NCBI RefSeq assembly: GCF_001263205.1
Contig: NZ_CP012333.1
Coordinates: 4,007,001 to 4,071,000 of the forward strand
Length of the DNA: 64,000 nt
From: Labilithrix luteola
Lineage (GTDB): Bacteria > Myxococcota_A > Polyangia > Polyangiales > Polyangiaceae
Direction of reading: 5' to 3'
The notes beneath the pieces were generated by a model that was not told the origin of the DNA, did not search any database, and worked only from the letters and a program-made list of their open reading frames with translations. Of the stretch, positions 53,538-61,950 are shown in pieces. The translations under genes and the position numbers were made by a program. How positions within the stretch are numbered: the stretch's first letter is position 1; every line of letters begins with the position of its first letter.

Positions 53538-55819
53538 AACGGAATCTCCTTCCGGCCCCGCTCTCGCTTGCTCTGCGGGCGGCGTGCGCGGTTGGACTCG
53601 GCGCACTGCTCGTCCCCGTCCTGGTGGCGTGCAAGAAGACGAACGGTGCGCAACCCGACGCGGGCGATGCGGGCGCAGCGAGCGTCGTCGCGCGGGCTTG
53701 GGTGGGCTCGATTGCACGCGCCGAAGACACGCGGCACGCCAAGGATGTCGGCGCGGAGCTTCGCACCAGCCATGATGTCGAAGCTCGTCGCGCGAGTGCT
53801 CGTGCGCTGGCGCGCATCGCCGATGGGCCGAGCCTCGAAGGCCTTGCCGCGCACCTCGCCGACGAAGACGCCGAGACGGTGGCCTGGGCGGCCTACGGCC
53901 TCGGATACGGCTGCAAAGGTCATGAAGACGCGCACGTGAAGATGCTCGCGGCACGCGCGGCGAGTCTCGACCTCACCATCGACCCACGCGGCGTGAAGAA
54001 ACAGCGAGGTGTTGCGGAGATCGATCCCCACGTCGCCATCGCGCGTGCCATCGGTCGTTGTGGAGGAGGGCCGCTCGCCGAACAGGTGCTCGTGCCCTGG
54101 CTCACGGCCGGGCCGGCTTGGGAAGAAGCCGCCGCCCTCGGCCTCGGCGATCTCGCCACGCGTCGCAAGCAGCTCGGTGAAGGCGCCATGACTGCGCTCC
54201 TCGAAGCGGCGGCGCGAAGGGCAGGGCCCGGGGGCGACGGCGCACCGGTGGATGCGTCGTTCTATCCGCTTTCGCGTGTCGAGCCTGGAGAGACGTTCGG
54301 ACGTCGCGTGGCCGACGCGGCGAAGGCAGCGCTGCTTCGCCCCGGTGATGGTCGCATCTTCGCCATCAAGGCGCTCGGCAAGAGTCGAGGCAACGAGAAG
54401 GACGTCGGGCCGGACCTCGTGCGCGTCGTCATCGACGCCAAAGGCTTCACGGCCGCCGAGCGCGCCGAGGCCGCGCGCGCACTCGGCAACCTCGGCGAGG
54501 TAGGGCAGCTCTTCGCGGCGGACGCTCTCGCGCGCCTCACGCCGGACAAAGATCCCGTCGCCATCGAAGCGCTCGGCGGCTCCGAATTCCACGTCCTTTA
54601 CGCCTTGATCGGGGCGCTCGGGGCCGAACCGCCGAAGAAGGCGGAGCCGGCGCTGGGGGCGCTCTCGCGGCTCTCGACGTCGTCCGAGCCGAGGCCATCG
54701 CTCGCGCGAAGGCTCGCGGAGCTTCGTTGTTCAGCCGCGCTTGCCCTTTCGCGAGCGGCGAGTGACGCCGAGATTCTACGCAAGTGCGACGACGAGCGTT
54801 CCGCGATCTCCCAGCACGCACGGCTGACCGCACTTCTCCGCCGGCCGATCACGCACGAGCGAAAGAACGCGTTCCGGGCATTCTCGAAGAGCGAGCACCT
54901 GCGCATTCGCGAGCAGGCGGTGGACGCCATCGACACGCATGCCGAGCTCGGTGAGCTCGCAGCCACGGTGCTGGCCGAGGCGCTCACGTCGAACAAGGCT
55001 GGGCTCGTGGCCACGGCCGCCGAGGTGCTCCACTCGCATCCCGATCGGGCGATGGTTCTCGCCGAAAGCGAAAAGCGCGCGGCGCTCGATCCGCGCTCTC
55101 CGCCGCCGACCGACAATCCAAAGCAGGAGATCTCTTCTCAGGTTCTGAAAGCGCTGTCGGCCGCGCTCGCCACGAAGTGGCCGGAAGATCGCTTCGAGAC
55201 CCGTATTGCGCTGATCGAAGCGGCGGCCAGCCTGCGTCATCCGGAGGCGAAAGCGGCGGCGATGGCCGGATGTTCGAGTCCGAACGTGGTCGTTCGCGAG
55301 CGCGCGACGAAGGCGCTGCGCTCTCTCGGAGAGAACGTGACGGCGTGCGAGGCGGCGCCCCACGAGCTCACGGCGGCGCCGGAGATCGACAAGGCCATCG
55401 GCAAGCCCATGCGCATCACCTTCGTGACCGACGCCGCGGAGCTCGGCGTGACGCTCGAACCGGAGCTCTCGCCCGTCACGGCCACGCGGATTGCGTCGCT
55501 CGCGCGTTCGGGGTTCTACAAAGGCATCGTCATCCATCGGGTGGTCCCTGGCTTCGTCGCGCAGTTCGGCGATCCCGACGGCGACGGGTACGGCGGCTCG
55601 GGAACGTCGCTTCGTTGCGAGACGTCGCCCGTGCCCTTCGCGCCGTTCGACGTGGGCATGGCCCTCGCTGGGCGTGACACCGGGTCGAGCCAGCTCTTCA
55701 TCACGCTCTCGCGCACGCCTCATCTCGACGGCGAATACACGCGCGTGGGCCACGCCGACGGCGACTGGGCATCCGTCGCCGAGGGGGACGTCATCACCGA
55801 CGTTCGGGTGGGCGAATAA
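53534..55819 (+). CDS. Lipoprotein with HEAT repeats and C-terminal cyclophilin domain
   Basis: 761 aa. Lipoprotein signal with lipobox LVAC (about residue 33), then about 560 residues of helical HEAT/Armadillo-like repeats (ARALARIADGPSLEGLAAHLADEDAETVAWAAYGLG, RAEAARALGNLGEVGQLF and many more). From about residue 620 a cyclophilin-type prolyl isomerase: ASLARSGFYKGIVIHRVVPGFVAQFGDPDGDGYGG, MALAGRDTGSSQLFITLSRTPHLDGEYTRVG. The catalytic Arg/Phe of cyclophilin A are represented by HRVVPGFVAQFGD (F and Q present). A large periplasmic scaffold-foldase. GTG start overlaps the YdcF stop; TAGAGT at 53519-53524 might be a -10. Confidence 0.85.
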   Translation: MKRNLLPAPLSLALRAACAVGLGALLVPVLVACKKTNGAQPDAGDAGAASVVARAWVGSIARAEDTRHAKDVGAELRTSHDVEARRASARALARIADGPSLEGLAAHLADEDAETVAWAAYGLGYGCKGHEDAHVKMLAARAASLDLTIDPRGVKKQRGVAEIDPHVAIARAIGRCGGGPLAEQVLVPWLTAGPAWEEAAALGLGDLATRRKQLGEGAMTALLEAAARRAGPGGDGAPVDASFYPLSRVEPGETFGRRVADAAKAALLRPGDGRIFAIKALGKSRGNEKDVGPDLVRVVIDAKGFTAAERAEAARALGNLGEVGQLFAADALARLTPDKDPVAIEALGGSEFHVLYALIGALGAEPPKKAEPALGALSRLSTSSEPRPSLARRLAELRCSAALALSRAASDAEILRKCDDERSAISQHARLTALLRRPITHERKNAFRAFSKSEHLRIREQAVDAIDTHAELGELAATVLAEALTSNKAGLVATAAEVLHSHPDRAMVLAESEKRAALDPRSPPPTDNPKQEISSQVLKALSAALATKWPEDRFETRIALIEAAASLRHPEAKAAAMAGCSSPNVVVRERATKALRSLGENVTACEAAPHELTAAPEIDKAIGKPMRITFVTDAAELGVTLEPELSPVTATRIASLARSGFYKGIVIHRVVPGFVAQFGDPDGDGYGGSGTSLRCETSPVPFAPFDVGMALAGRDTGSSQLFITLSRTPHLDGEYTRVGHADGDWASVAEGDVITDVRVGE

Positions 55820-55845
55820 CCACATATTCGCTAACCTGCCGCCCG

Positions 55846-56613
55846 ATGCTTCTCGCGATCGACGTCGGCAACACCAACATCGTCTACGGGCTCTTCGATG
55901 GATTGAAGCTCGTCCATCAGTTCCGGGTCGAGACGAGCCGCGGCCGTACGGCGGACGAATACGCCGTCATCCTTCGCCAGCTCCTCGCCATGCGCGACGT
56001 GAAGCCGAGCGACGTCGATGCGGCCATCATCGCCAGCGTCGTTCCTGCGCTGACCGATCCGATGCTCGAGCTCGTCCGGCGTGCCTTCGGCCGCGAGGCG
56101 CTCGTGGTCGGCCCCGGCATCCGCACCGGCATGGCCATCCTCTACGAGAACCCGCGTGAGGTCGGCGCCGATCGCATCGTCAACGCCGTCGCTGCGTACG
56201 AGCGTTTCCACGGCGGCCTCATCGTCGTCGACTTCGGTACGGCCACCACCTTCGACTGCGTCTCGCCGAAGGGCGAGTACATGGGCGGCGTCATCTGCCC
56301 GGGCATCCAGATCAGCGCCGACGCGCTCTTCGCTCGCGCGGCCAAGCTTCCCCGCGTCGAGATCGCCAAGCCCCCGCGCATCGTGGGGCGCAACACGCAG
56401 CACTCGATGCAGTCCGGCATCGTCTACGGCTACGTCTCGCTGGTCGACGGTCTGGCCGAGAAGCTCATCGAAGAGCTCGGCTTCCCCTGCACCGTGGTGG
56501 CGACGGGCGGTCTCGCGCGACTCATCGCGCCGCTCTCGCGCACGATCCAGGAAGTCGACGACGAGCTCACGCTCACCGGGCTTCGCATCATCTACGAACG
56601 CAACATCGGATGA
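55846..56613 (+). CDS. coaX: Type III pantothenate kinase
   Basis: 255 aa. First step of coenzyme A synthesis, ATP-dependent phosphorylation of pantothenate. ASKHA fold: LLAIDVGNTNIVYGLFDG (phosphate 1), GRTADEYAVILRQLL, REVGADRIVNAVAAYERFHGGLIVVDFGTATTFD (phosphate 2 and active-site Asp), GYMGGVICPGI-like GEYMGGVICPGIQISADAL, and VVATGGLARLIAPLS. Length fits the family. TAACCT lies eight bases before the ATG; no Shine-Dalgarno. Last four bases overlap the permease gene (ATGA). Confidence 0.95.
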   Translation: MLLAIDVGNTNIVYGLFDGLKLVHQFRVETSRGRTADEYAVILRQLLAMRDVKPSDVDAAIIASVVPALTDPMLELVRRAFGREALVVGPGIRTGMAILYENPREVGADRIVNAVAAYERFHGGLIVVDFGTATTFDCVSPKGEYMGGVICPGIQISADALFARAAKLPRVEIAKPPRIVGRNTQHSMQSGIVYGYVSLVDGLAEKLIEELGFPCTVVATGGLARLIAPLSRTIQEVDDELTLTGLRIIYERNIG

Positions 56614-57631
56614 CCGGCGACCGCGCTTCGCGAGCCGGCGGGCGCCCATCGAACCGTCTCGTCCTCGTCGGCTGCGTCGTCGTTCTGCTGCTCGCGATCG
56701 TCGTCGGTGCGAGCTTCGGCACCGATCCGGTTTCGCTCGTGACGGCCGTGCTCGATTCCTCGTCGCGCGATCACGACATCGTGTTCGCCGTGCGACTCCC
56801 GCGCGTGCTCCTCGGAGCGCTAGCCGGTGCGGGGCTTTCCATCGTGGGCGTCGCGCTCCAAGGGCTTCTTCGCAATCCGCTCGCCGAGCCTTACGTGCTT
56901 GGCGTCTCCGGCGGCGCGGCGTTCGGGGCGACGCTCGCCATCCTCGGCGGTCTCACGGGAGCGACAATGCTCGGCGCGTCGCTCGTGCCGGTGGCCGCGC
57001 TCCTCGGCGGTCTCGCCGCCACGGCGCTGGTTCATGCATTCGCCGCGGCATCGTCGGGCGCGAGGAGCACGAGCTTCCTTCTCGCGGGGATCGTCGTGAA
57101 CTCGATCGCGTCGGCGGCCATCACCTTCGTGAAGACGCTCATCGCCCCGGCGAAGGCGCAGGAGCTCCTCTTCTGGCTCATGGGCTTTCTCGACGTGCCG
57201 TCCCAGGCATCGCTCGTTGCGCTCGCTGTCTACGTTGCGCTCGGCTCCGCGGTTCTTCTCCTCGACGCCGCACGCCTCAACGTGCTTTCGCTCGGTGACG
57301 ACGCCGCGAGCATCTCGGCATCCGCGTGCGCTCGGTGGAGCTCCGCACGCTCGTCGCGAGCTCGCTCGTCGTTGGCGCGATCGTGAGCGTGACGGGGCTC
57401 ATCGGCTTCGTGGGCCTCATCGTGCCGCACATTCTGCGGCGGCTTCTCGGCGCCGACGCACGCGTGCTCATGCCGGCATCGCTGCTTCTCGGCGGCGCGG
57501 CGCTCGTTCTGTGCGACCTGATCAGCCGCGCATCGTTCCGTTTTCTGTCGACCGAGCCGCCCGTCGGCGCCGTGACGGCGCTCATCGGTGGTCCGCTGTT
57601 CTTGATTCTGCTTCGCCGTCGCGCAGTCTGA
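56610..57631 (+). CDS. FecCD/BtuC-family ABC permease, broken by a -1 frameshift
   Basis: Iron-siderophore/cobalamin-type permease. Frame 1 (56610 on) has the N-terminal helices and the family motifs RLPRVLLGALAGAGLSIVGVALQGLLRNPLAEPYVLGVSGGAAFGA and the SFLLAGIVVNSI / ELLFWLMGFL segments, up to LSLGDDAAS. It then degenerates. The frame one base earlier continues HLGIRVRSVELRTLVASSLVVGAIVSVTGLIGFVGLIVPHILRRLLG to the stop at 57631. Adding one C at 57311 (AGC-CAT) restores a normal protein of about 340 aa. Overlaps coaX by four bases. No binding protein or ATPase follows. Either pseudogene or a sequencing error; the second fits other such lesions nearby. Confidence 0.82.
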
Positions 57632-57652
57632 AGAGGCGCGCGACGAACGGAA

Positions 57653-58561
57653 TCAGAAGCGGCCGTCGAGGCTGAGGCCCGACATGTTCGCGCCGGCCCA
57701 CGGAGTGACGCGGAGAGCCGTACCGGTCTCGGTCTTCACCGGTCCGGTCGGCTCGACGAAGTGCCAGAGGAGGCCGATGGCCACGAGGCCGAGGCCCGAC
57801 GCTCCGAGGACCGCGCCGAGGACCGGACGCGAATCGGCGTCGCCAGCCTTCTCTTGCGAGGCTTTGAAATCCGAGTCGGACATGCCGACCGGGTGCACGC
57901 AAAGCTGCGTGCCCTTGTCACAATTTGCGGGCCGGTCGGGCGAAGTCGCAAAGATGACGGCGCCCGTCGCAAGGGCGGCAACACCGACGCCGACGACGAC
58001 CCACGGAAGCACCGTGTGCTCGCGCACGACCGCGGGCTGCGAAGGATTCTCGACCTTCGTGACCTCGGGCTCGCCACCCTCGAAGGTCACGGTGATGTTG
58101 CGCGACTTCTCGCCTTCCTTGATGACCGCCTGCTGGGTCACCGTCGGATAGGTCGGGTGCTCGAACTTGAACGTGTGCGCGCCGGGATCGACGTTCACCG
58201 CCTTGCCATCGAGCTTGTTGACGAGCACCTGGTCGTCGACGGACACCGTCACGTCGACGAGATCGCGATTCCCGCGATCTTTCGCGCCGAGAACAACGGT
58301 CGGAATCGAGGCTTGGAGGTCGGTCTGCCACTGCGTGCAGTCGTGACGAACGACCGACGGGCAGCCTTCCGCGCCGCAAACGAGGAACTGTTCGCGCGCC
58401 TCACGCAGCTTTCCAGCAGCGCGTGCGCGTTGCCCTTTCTCCGATGCCGCGAGGCACGCTTGCACGTTCGCTGCGTGCGCCGTTCGAGGCGTGGCGAGCG
58501 TGCTGACGCTGGCGATGGAGAACAGAGCGAGGCACGAAAGCAGGAGGCGAGAGGCCCTCAT
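57653..58561 (-). CDS. Secreted protein of Polyangiaceae type with C-terminal TM region
   Basis: 302 aa from ATG 58561, with GGATGGAGG upstream. Signal peptide (SRLLLSCLALFSIASVSTLATPRTAHA). Then a Cys-paired helical segment (VQACLAASEKGQRARAAGKLREAREQFLVCGAEGCPSVVRHDC) and a PEGA-like beta domain (VDVTVSVDDQVLVNKLDGKAVNVDPGAHTFKFEHP). One TM helix about 185-205 (LPWVVVGVGVAALATGAVIFA) and a second about 240-260. This layout recurs in Polyangiaceae, usually next to Ser/Thr kinases, as here: it is 17 bases downstream of the kinase. Function unknown. Confidence 0.8.
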   Translation of the reverse strand: MRASRLLLSCLALFSIASVSTLATPRTAHAANVQACLAASEKGQRARAAGKLREAREQFLVCGAEGCPSVVRHDCTQWQTDLQASIPTVVLGAKDRGNRDLVDVTVSVDDQVLVNKLDGKAVNVDPGAHTFKFEHPTYPTVTQQAVIKEGEKSRNITVTFEGGEPEVTKVENPSQPAVVREHTVLPWVVVGVGVAALATGAVIFATSPDRPANCDKGTQLCVHPVGMSDSDFKASQEKAGDADSRPVLGAVLGASGLGLVAIGLLWHFVEPTGPVKTETGTALRVTPWAGANMSGLSLDGRF

Positions 58562-58578
58562 GCCTCCATCCTACGCTT

Positions 58579-60453
58579 TCATTTCTGCAGGCACTGCTCT
58601 TTGTAATGTTTGACGCCTTGCGCGTCGTACCAAGTCGGGTTCGAGCAGTCCTCGGCCGGGGGAGGCGGAGGCGGAGGCGGGATCGTCGGCGTGGCAGAAG
58701 CGGATGGCGCCGCCTTGGTGCCGCCACCCGCGCCACCGTTCTGTCGCGGCTTGGTGCCGCCCGACGACTTGGTGGACGGGGGACCGTTGCGATCGGTCAC
58801 GTGATTGTTGCTGGCCGCGGTCGCGCTGGCGCTCGTTCCACTCGGCTTTTCGCTGCTCGCGGAGGTGGACGTGGCCACGCCGGTCATGTCGGGGCCGGGG
58901 GTTGCCGACACGACCGCCGTGGGATGCGGGTCGACCGGGGCAGCCTCACGTGCGAGCGTACGCTTGTAGACGACGCTCGTTCCGAAGGCGCCTGCCGTGA
59001 GGACGATGAGCGCGAAGGCGACGAGCACGAGGCGCTTTCCGCCACTCTTGGGCGGCGCCACCACGGCGCCATGCGTACCCGTGGCGACCGAGATCGATGA
59101 CGGTTGTGTGACGGGCGGCCCGTCGATGAAGAGCGGCGACGACGTTCGCGGTACGCCATGACCGAACGAGTCGACCGGGACGATGCCCGACGTCGATGGC
59201 ATCGATGCTGCCTGCGCGCGCATCGCGTCGGCGGAGGACGTGTATCCCGGCGCCGACCCGAGGCCTTGCGCCGCCATCATGGCGCTGATGCTCGCGGCCG
59301 TCGGCATCACGCCTGGTGGCATCGCGCCCGTCATGGGACTGCCCGACTCGAGGCGTGGAAGGCTCTCGGGGCCAGGTGCGGAGAGCACGCTCAGCACGTG
59401 GTTTTCAGGAGCGATCGAGATTGATGCGCTGCTCTCGATTTCGGCGATCAACGCCGCGCGTGAAGTCAGGACGTCTTTGGCGACGCTCTCGACCCAATCA
59501 CCGATCTCGGAGGCCGTGGCGGGCGGGCAGCGGCGTTCGAGCTCGAGGGCCATCTCGCGCGCGCTCTGGAAGCGATCCTCCGGCTTCATCGCGAGCGCGC
59601 GGAGGATGACCGAGTCGAGGCTCTCGACCGACCGCGAGCCGGGCTTCGGCGGTGTGGGCTTCGCATTCAGCACCTTGCTCGGCGCTTCGATCTTTCCTTC
59701 GAGGACGCGCGCGACGACGACGCCTTCGTTGTCGCCCGTGAAGAGGCGCTGGCCGGTCACGAGCTCCCAGAGCATGACGCCGGCTGCGTAGATGTCGGTC
59801 TGACGCGTGACGACGGCGCCGCGGAGTTGCTCCGGCGGCATGTACGCGAGCTTGCCTTTGATCTGCCCTTCGCGCGTCGTCTGCATACGACCCGCGGCCT
59901 TCGCGACACCGAAGTCGAGGATCTTCGCGACACCGTCGGTGCCGACGAGGACGTTTTGCGGGGAGACATCGCGATGGACGATTCCGAGAGGCTCGCCGCG
60001 CTCGTCTTTCGCTTCGTGCGCGGAGTGGAGTCCGTGGAGGACGCCCGCCATGATGCCGCTCAGAATCCGGAGCGGGACGGTCTGCTGCTGCTCTCGCAGG
60101 ACGCGCGCCAGTCGCGAGAGCGACTCGCCCGGCACGTATTCCATGACGAGAAACAGCTCGCCACCCGTGGCGACGACGTCCAACGTGGGGACGACGTTGG
60201 GGTGACGAATGCGCGCTGCGAGCCGCGCCTCGTCGAGGAACATCGAGACGAACTCGGGGTCGGAAGCGAACTGCGCGTGCAGTCGCTTGATGGCGACCGT
60301 TCGCGAAAAGCCCACCGGCCCCATGAGGCGGCCAAGATGGACCGTGGCCATGCCACCAGCCGCGATGGCGCCATAGAGGGCGTATCTGCCCACGACGCGG
60401 ACGTCTTGAGTGGTCGGACCCACCGACTCGTATCGTAGCTGGGCTCTTTGCAT
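58579..60453 (-). CDS. Ser/Thr protein kinase with TM helix and Pro/Ser-rich extracytoplasmic tail
   Basis: 624 aa from ATG 60453. Kinase domain about 20-300: YALYGAIAAGGMATVHLG (Gly loop), VAIKRL (Lys), LVMEYVPGESL, GIVHRDVSPQNVLVGTDG (HRD catalytic loop), KILDFGVAKA (DFG), GKLAYMPPEQL (P+1) and DIYAAGVMLWELVTG: all essential residues present. Then a Ser/Ala/Pro-rich linker about 310-490, TM helix about 505-525 (RLVLVAFALIVLTAGAFGTSVVY) and a low-complexity tail ending with YDAQGVKHYKEQCLQ and a Cys pair. Cytosolic kinase, outside tail. Followed after 17 bases by the gene above. Alternative start at 60525 would read through a terminator hairpin. Confidence 0.92.
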   Translation of the reverse strand: MQRAQLRYESVGPTTQDVRVVGRYALYGAIAAGGMATVHLGRLMGPVGFSRTVAIKRLHAQFASDPEFVSMFLDEARLAARIRHPNVVPTLDVVATGGELFLVMEYVPGESLSRLARVLREQQQTVPLRILSGIMAGVLHGLHSAHEAKDERGEPLGIVHRDVSPQNVLVGTDGVAKILDFGVAKAAGRMQTTREGQIKGKLAYMPPEQLRGAVVTRQTDIYAAGVMLWELVTGQRLFTGDNEGVVVARVLEGKIEAPSKVLNAKPTPPKPGSRSVESLDSVILRALAMKPEDRFQSAREMALELERRCPPATASEIGDWVESVAKDVLTSRAALIAEIESSASISIAPENHVLSVLSAPGPESLPRLESGSPMTGAMPPGVMPTAASISAMMAAQGLGSAPGYTSSADAMRAQAASMPSTSGIVPVDSFGHGVPRTSSPLFIDGPPVTQPSSISVATGTHGAVVAPPKSGGKRLVLVAFALIVLTAGAFGTSVVYKRTLAREAAPVDPHPTAVVSATPGPDMTGVATSTSASSEKPSGTSASATAASNNHVTDRNGPPSTKSSGGTKPRQNGGAGGGTKAAPSASATPTIPPPPPPPPAEDCSNPTWYDAQGVKHYKEQCLQK

Positions 60454-60478
60454 TGCGCGTAGCAAAGATGGAAATGAA

Positions 60479-60517
60479 GAAAGGCACCGACACGGTAACA
60501 CCGTGTGGGCGCCTTTC
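60479..60517 (-). terminator. Hairpin between TPR gene and kinase gene
   Basis: GAAAGGC (60479-60485) pairs with GCCTTTC (60511-60517), and inner ACACGGT (60490-60496) with ACCGTGT (60500-60506). T-rich stretches flank it on either strand. Lies between the TPR gene stop (60671, minus) and the kinase start (60453), so probably ends the TPR transcript. Confidence 0.65.
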
Positions 60518-60670
60518 TTGTGCATTCTTGGTGTCGGGACGCAGTCGGGACGTGAGGTTCGAGTGACGCTGGGTCTGCTCGTTCTCCTGCTCGGCCCGTG
60601 CGGAGCGGCTCTCGGATTGCGGCTGTCTTCAGCCGCTTCAGCCCCGCCCGAATACCATTTTGCGTCGTAA

Positions 60671-61840
60671 TTACTTTTGGGTCGCAGCTGCCGCGAGCGC
60701 CGCCTGCTGCTGCTGGAGCATCTGCTGGAGGCCGCGCGACTGCTCGATCGCGAACTGCTTCACTTCGCGGTTCGGCGAGGTGGCGAGCTTGTTCAGCAGG
60801 GCCGTGAGCTTCTGCATGTCACGCGCCTGGAACAAAGCCTGGAAGTAGTTGTGCGCGATACGGACGTCCTGCTGCATGAGCGCCTCGTGCGGGGCGAGCA
60901 GCTTGATGACCTCGTCGAGCTTGCCGCTCTGGCCGTAGAGGGCCGAGAGGACGATGAGCGGGATCGGGTCGGCCGGCGAGCGCTCGACGCCACGCTTGGC
61001 GAAGCCGATCGCCTTGTCGCGGGTCGTCTCGTCGCCCGCGTAGAAGCCCTGGAGGGCGACGAACGGAGCGGCGGTCTTCGCGTTGACGGGGACGTTCGCG
61101 AGCTCTTCGATCGCCGCCACGGCCTTGTCCTCGCTCTCCGACTCCTTCACGAAGTTGAAGAGGTAGGCCCAGGCGTCGACGTTGCCCGGCTGGATCTGGA
61201 TGGCGCGCTCGACCGAGTCACGCTCCGCCTTCGCGTCGTTCTTCGCGTGGAACAGCTTCGCGAGGTGGAGGCTCGGGTACGGGTTGTCCTTCATCAGGTT
61301 CTGGGCGCCCTTGAGGGTGCCTTCCGCCTTGTCGAGCTTCTCCTGAGCGAGCTGCGCGACACCGAGGGCGAGCCAGTCGTTGCCGTCGCCACCGCGCGCC
61401 ACGATCTTCGCGAGCACGGCCTCCGCCTTCGCGGGGAACTCGTACTTCATGAGCTCCTGCGAGTAGATGCGGCCGCGATCGAGATCTTCCTGGTTCTCGG
61501 TCCAGTGCTTCTCGAGGCCGGCGAGGAGGTCGTCGCGGCCGATGGCGATCGGGCGACCCTGATCGTCCTGCACCTGAACGGCGGGGCCGTTGAAGCCGAG
61601 GAGCTTCCAGACCTGCTCCATCGTCACGGCGACGGGGCCGTTGACGATCTCCTTCTCGACCTGCTGGCCGTTGGGGCCGAGCGGGATGAGAACGAGCGCG
61701 TTCGCGGGGACGCCATTCGGGAACGCCTGGATGGGCGCGAGAATGGCTGCGCCTCCCTGGATGGAGAGACCTCCGTCTTGGGGCGCAGGGCCAGATCCGG
61801 GGGCGTTGGGCTTCGGCGGGGCGTTCGTGGACTGGGTCAT
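60671..61840 (-). CDS. TPR-repeat-like cytosolic protein
   Basis: 389 aa. Pro/Asn/Gly-rich first 30 residues, then a small domain (AILAPIQAFPNGVPANALVLIPLGPNGQQ, VTMEQVWKLLG) and from about residue 130 a series of helical repeats that read like degenerate TPR units (DWLALGVAQLAQEKLDKAEGTLKGAQNL, PYPSLHLAKLFHAKNDAKAERDSVERAI, VDAWAYLFNFVKESESEDKAVAAIEEL, KAIGFAKRGVERSPADPIPLIVLSALYGQSGKLDEVI). Ends in a Gln-rich helix (LQQMLQQQQAALAAAATQ). No signal peptide or membrane helix. Probably a scaffold; partner unknown. Not obviously in an operon. Confidence 0.8.
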   Translation of the reverse strand: MTQSTNAPPKPNAPGSGPAPQDGGLSIQGGAAILAPIQAFPNGVPANALVLIPLGPNGQQVEKEIVNGPVAVTMEQVWKLLGFNGPAVQVQDDQGRPIAIGRDDLLAGLEKHWTENQEDLDRGRIYSQELMKYEFPAKAEAVLAKIVARGGDGNDWLALGVAQLAQEKLDKAEGTLKGAQNLMKDNPYPSLHLAKLFHAKNDAKAERDSVERAIQIQPGNVDAWAYLFNFVKESESEDKAVAAIEELANVPVNAKTAAPFVALQGFYAGDETTRDKAIGFAKRGVERSPADPIPLIVLSALYGQSGKLDEVIKLLAPHEALMQQDVRIAHNYFQALFQARDMQKLTALLNKLATSPNREVKQFAIEQSRGLQQMLQQQQAALAAAATQK

Positions 61841-61875
61841 GAGAGGTCGCGGAAGCTAGCACGGAATAAGGGCGC

Positions 61876-61920
61876 GATGGATGGGCGCCCGGGCCGTTCC
61901 TTTGGGCGCCTTGATCCATC
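61876..61920 (-). terminator. Hairpin between the TonB receptor and the TPR gene
   Basis: GATGGAT (61876-61882) with ATCCATC (61914-61920), plus GGCGCC inner pairs. It follows the TonB receptor stop (61951, minus strand) by about 30 bases and is followed by no long T-run. Possible terminator. Confidence 0.5.
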
Positions 61921-61950
61921 CTTGTCTCGTGCGTCGCATTCCCGTGAAAT

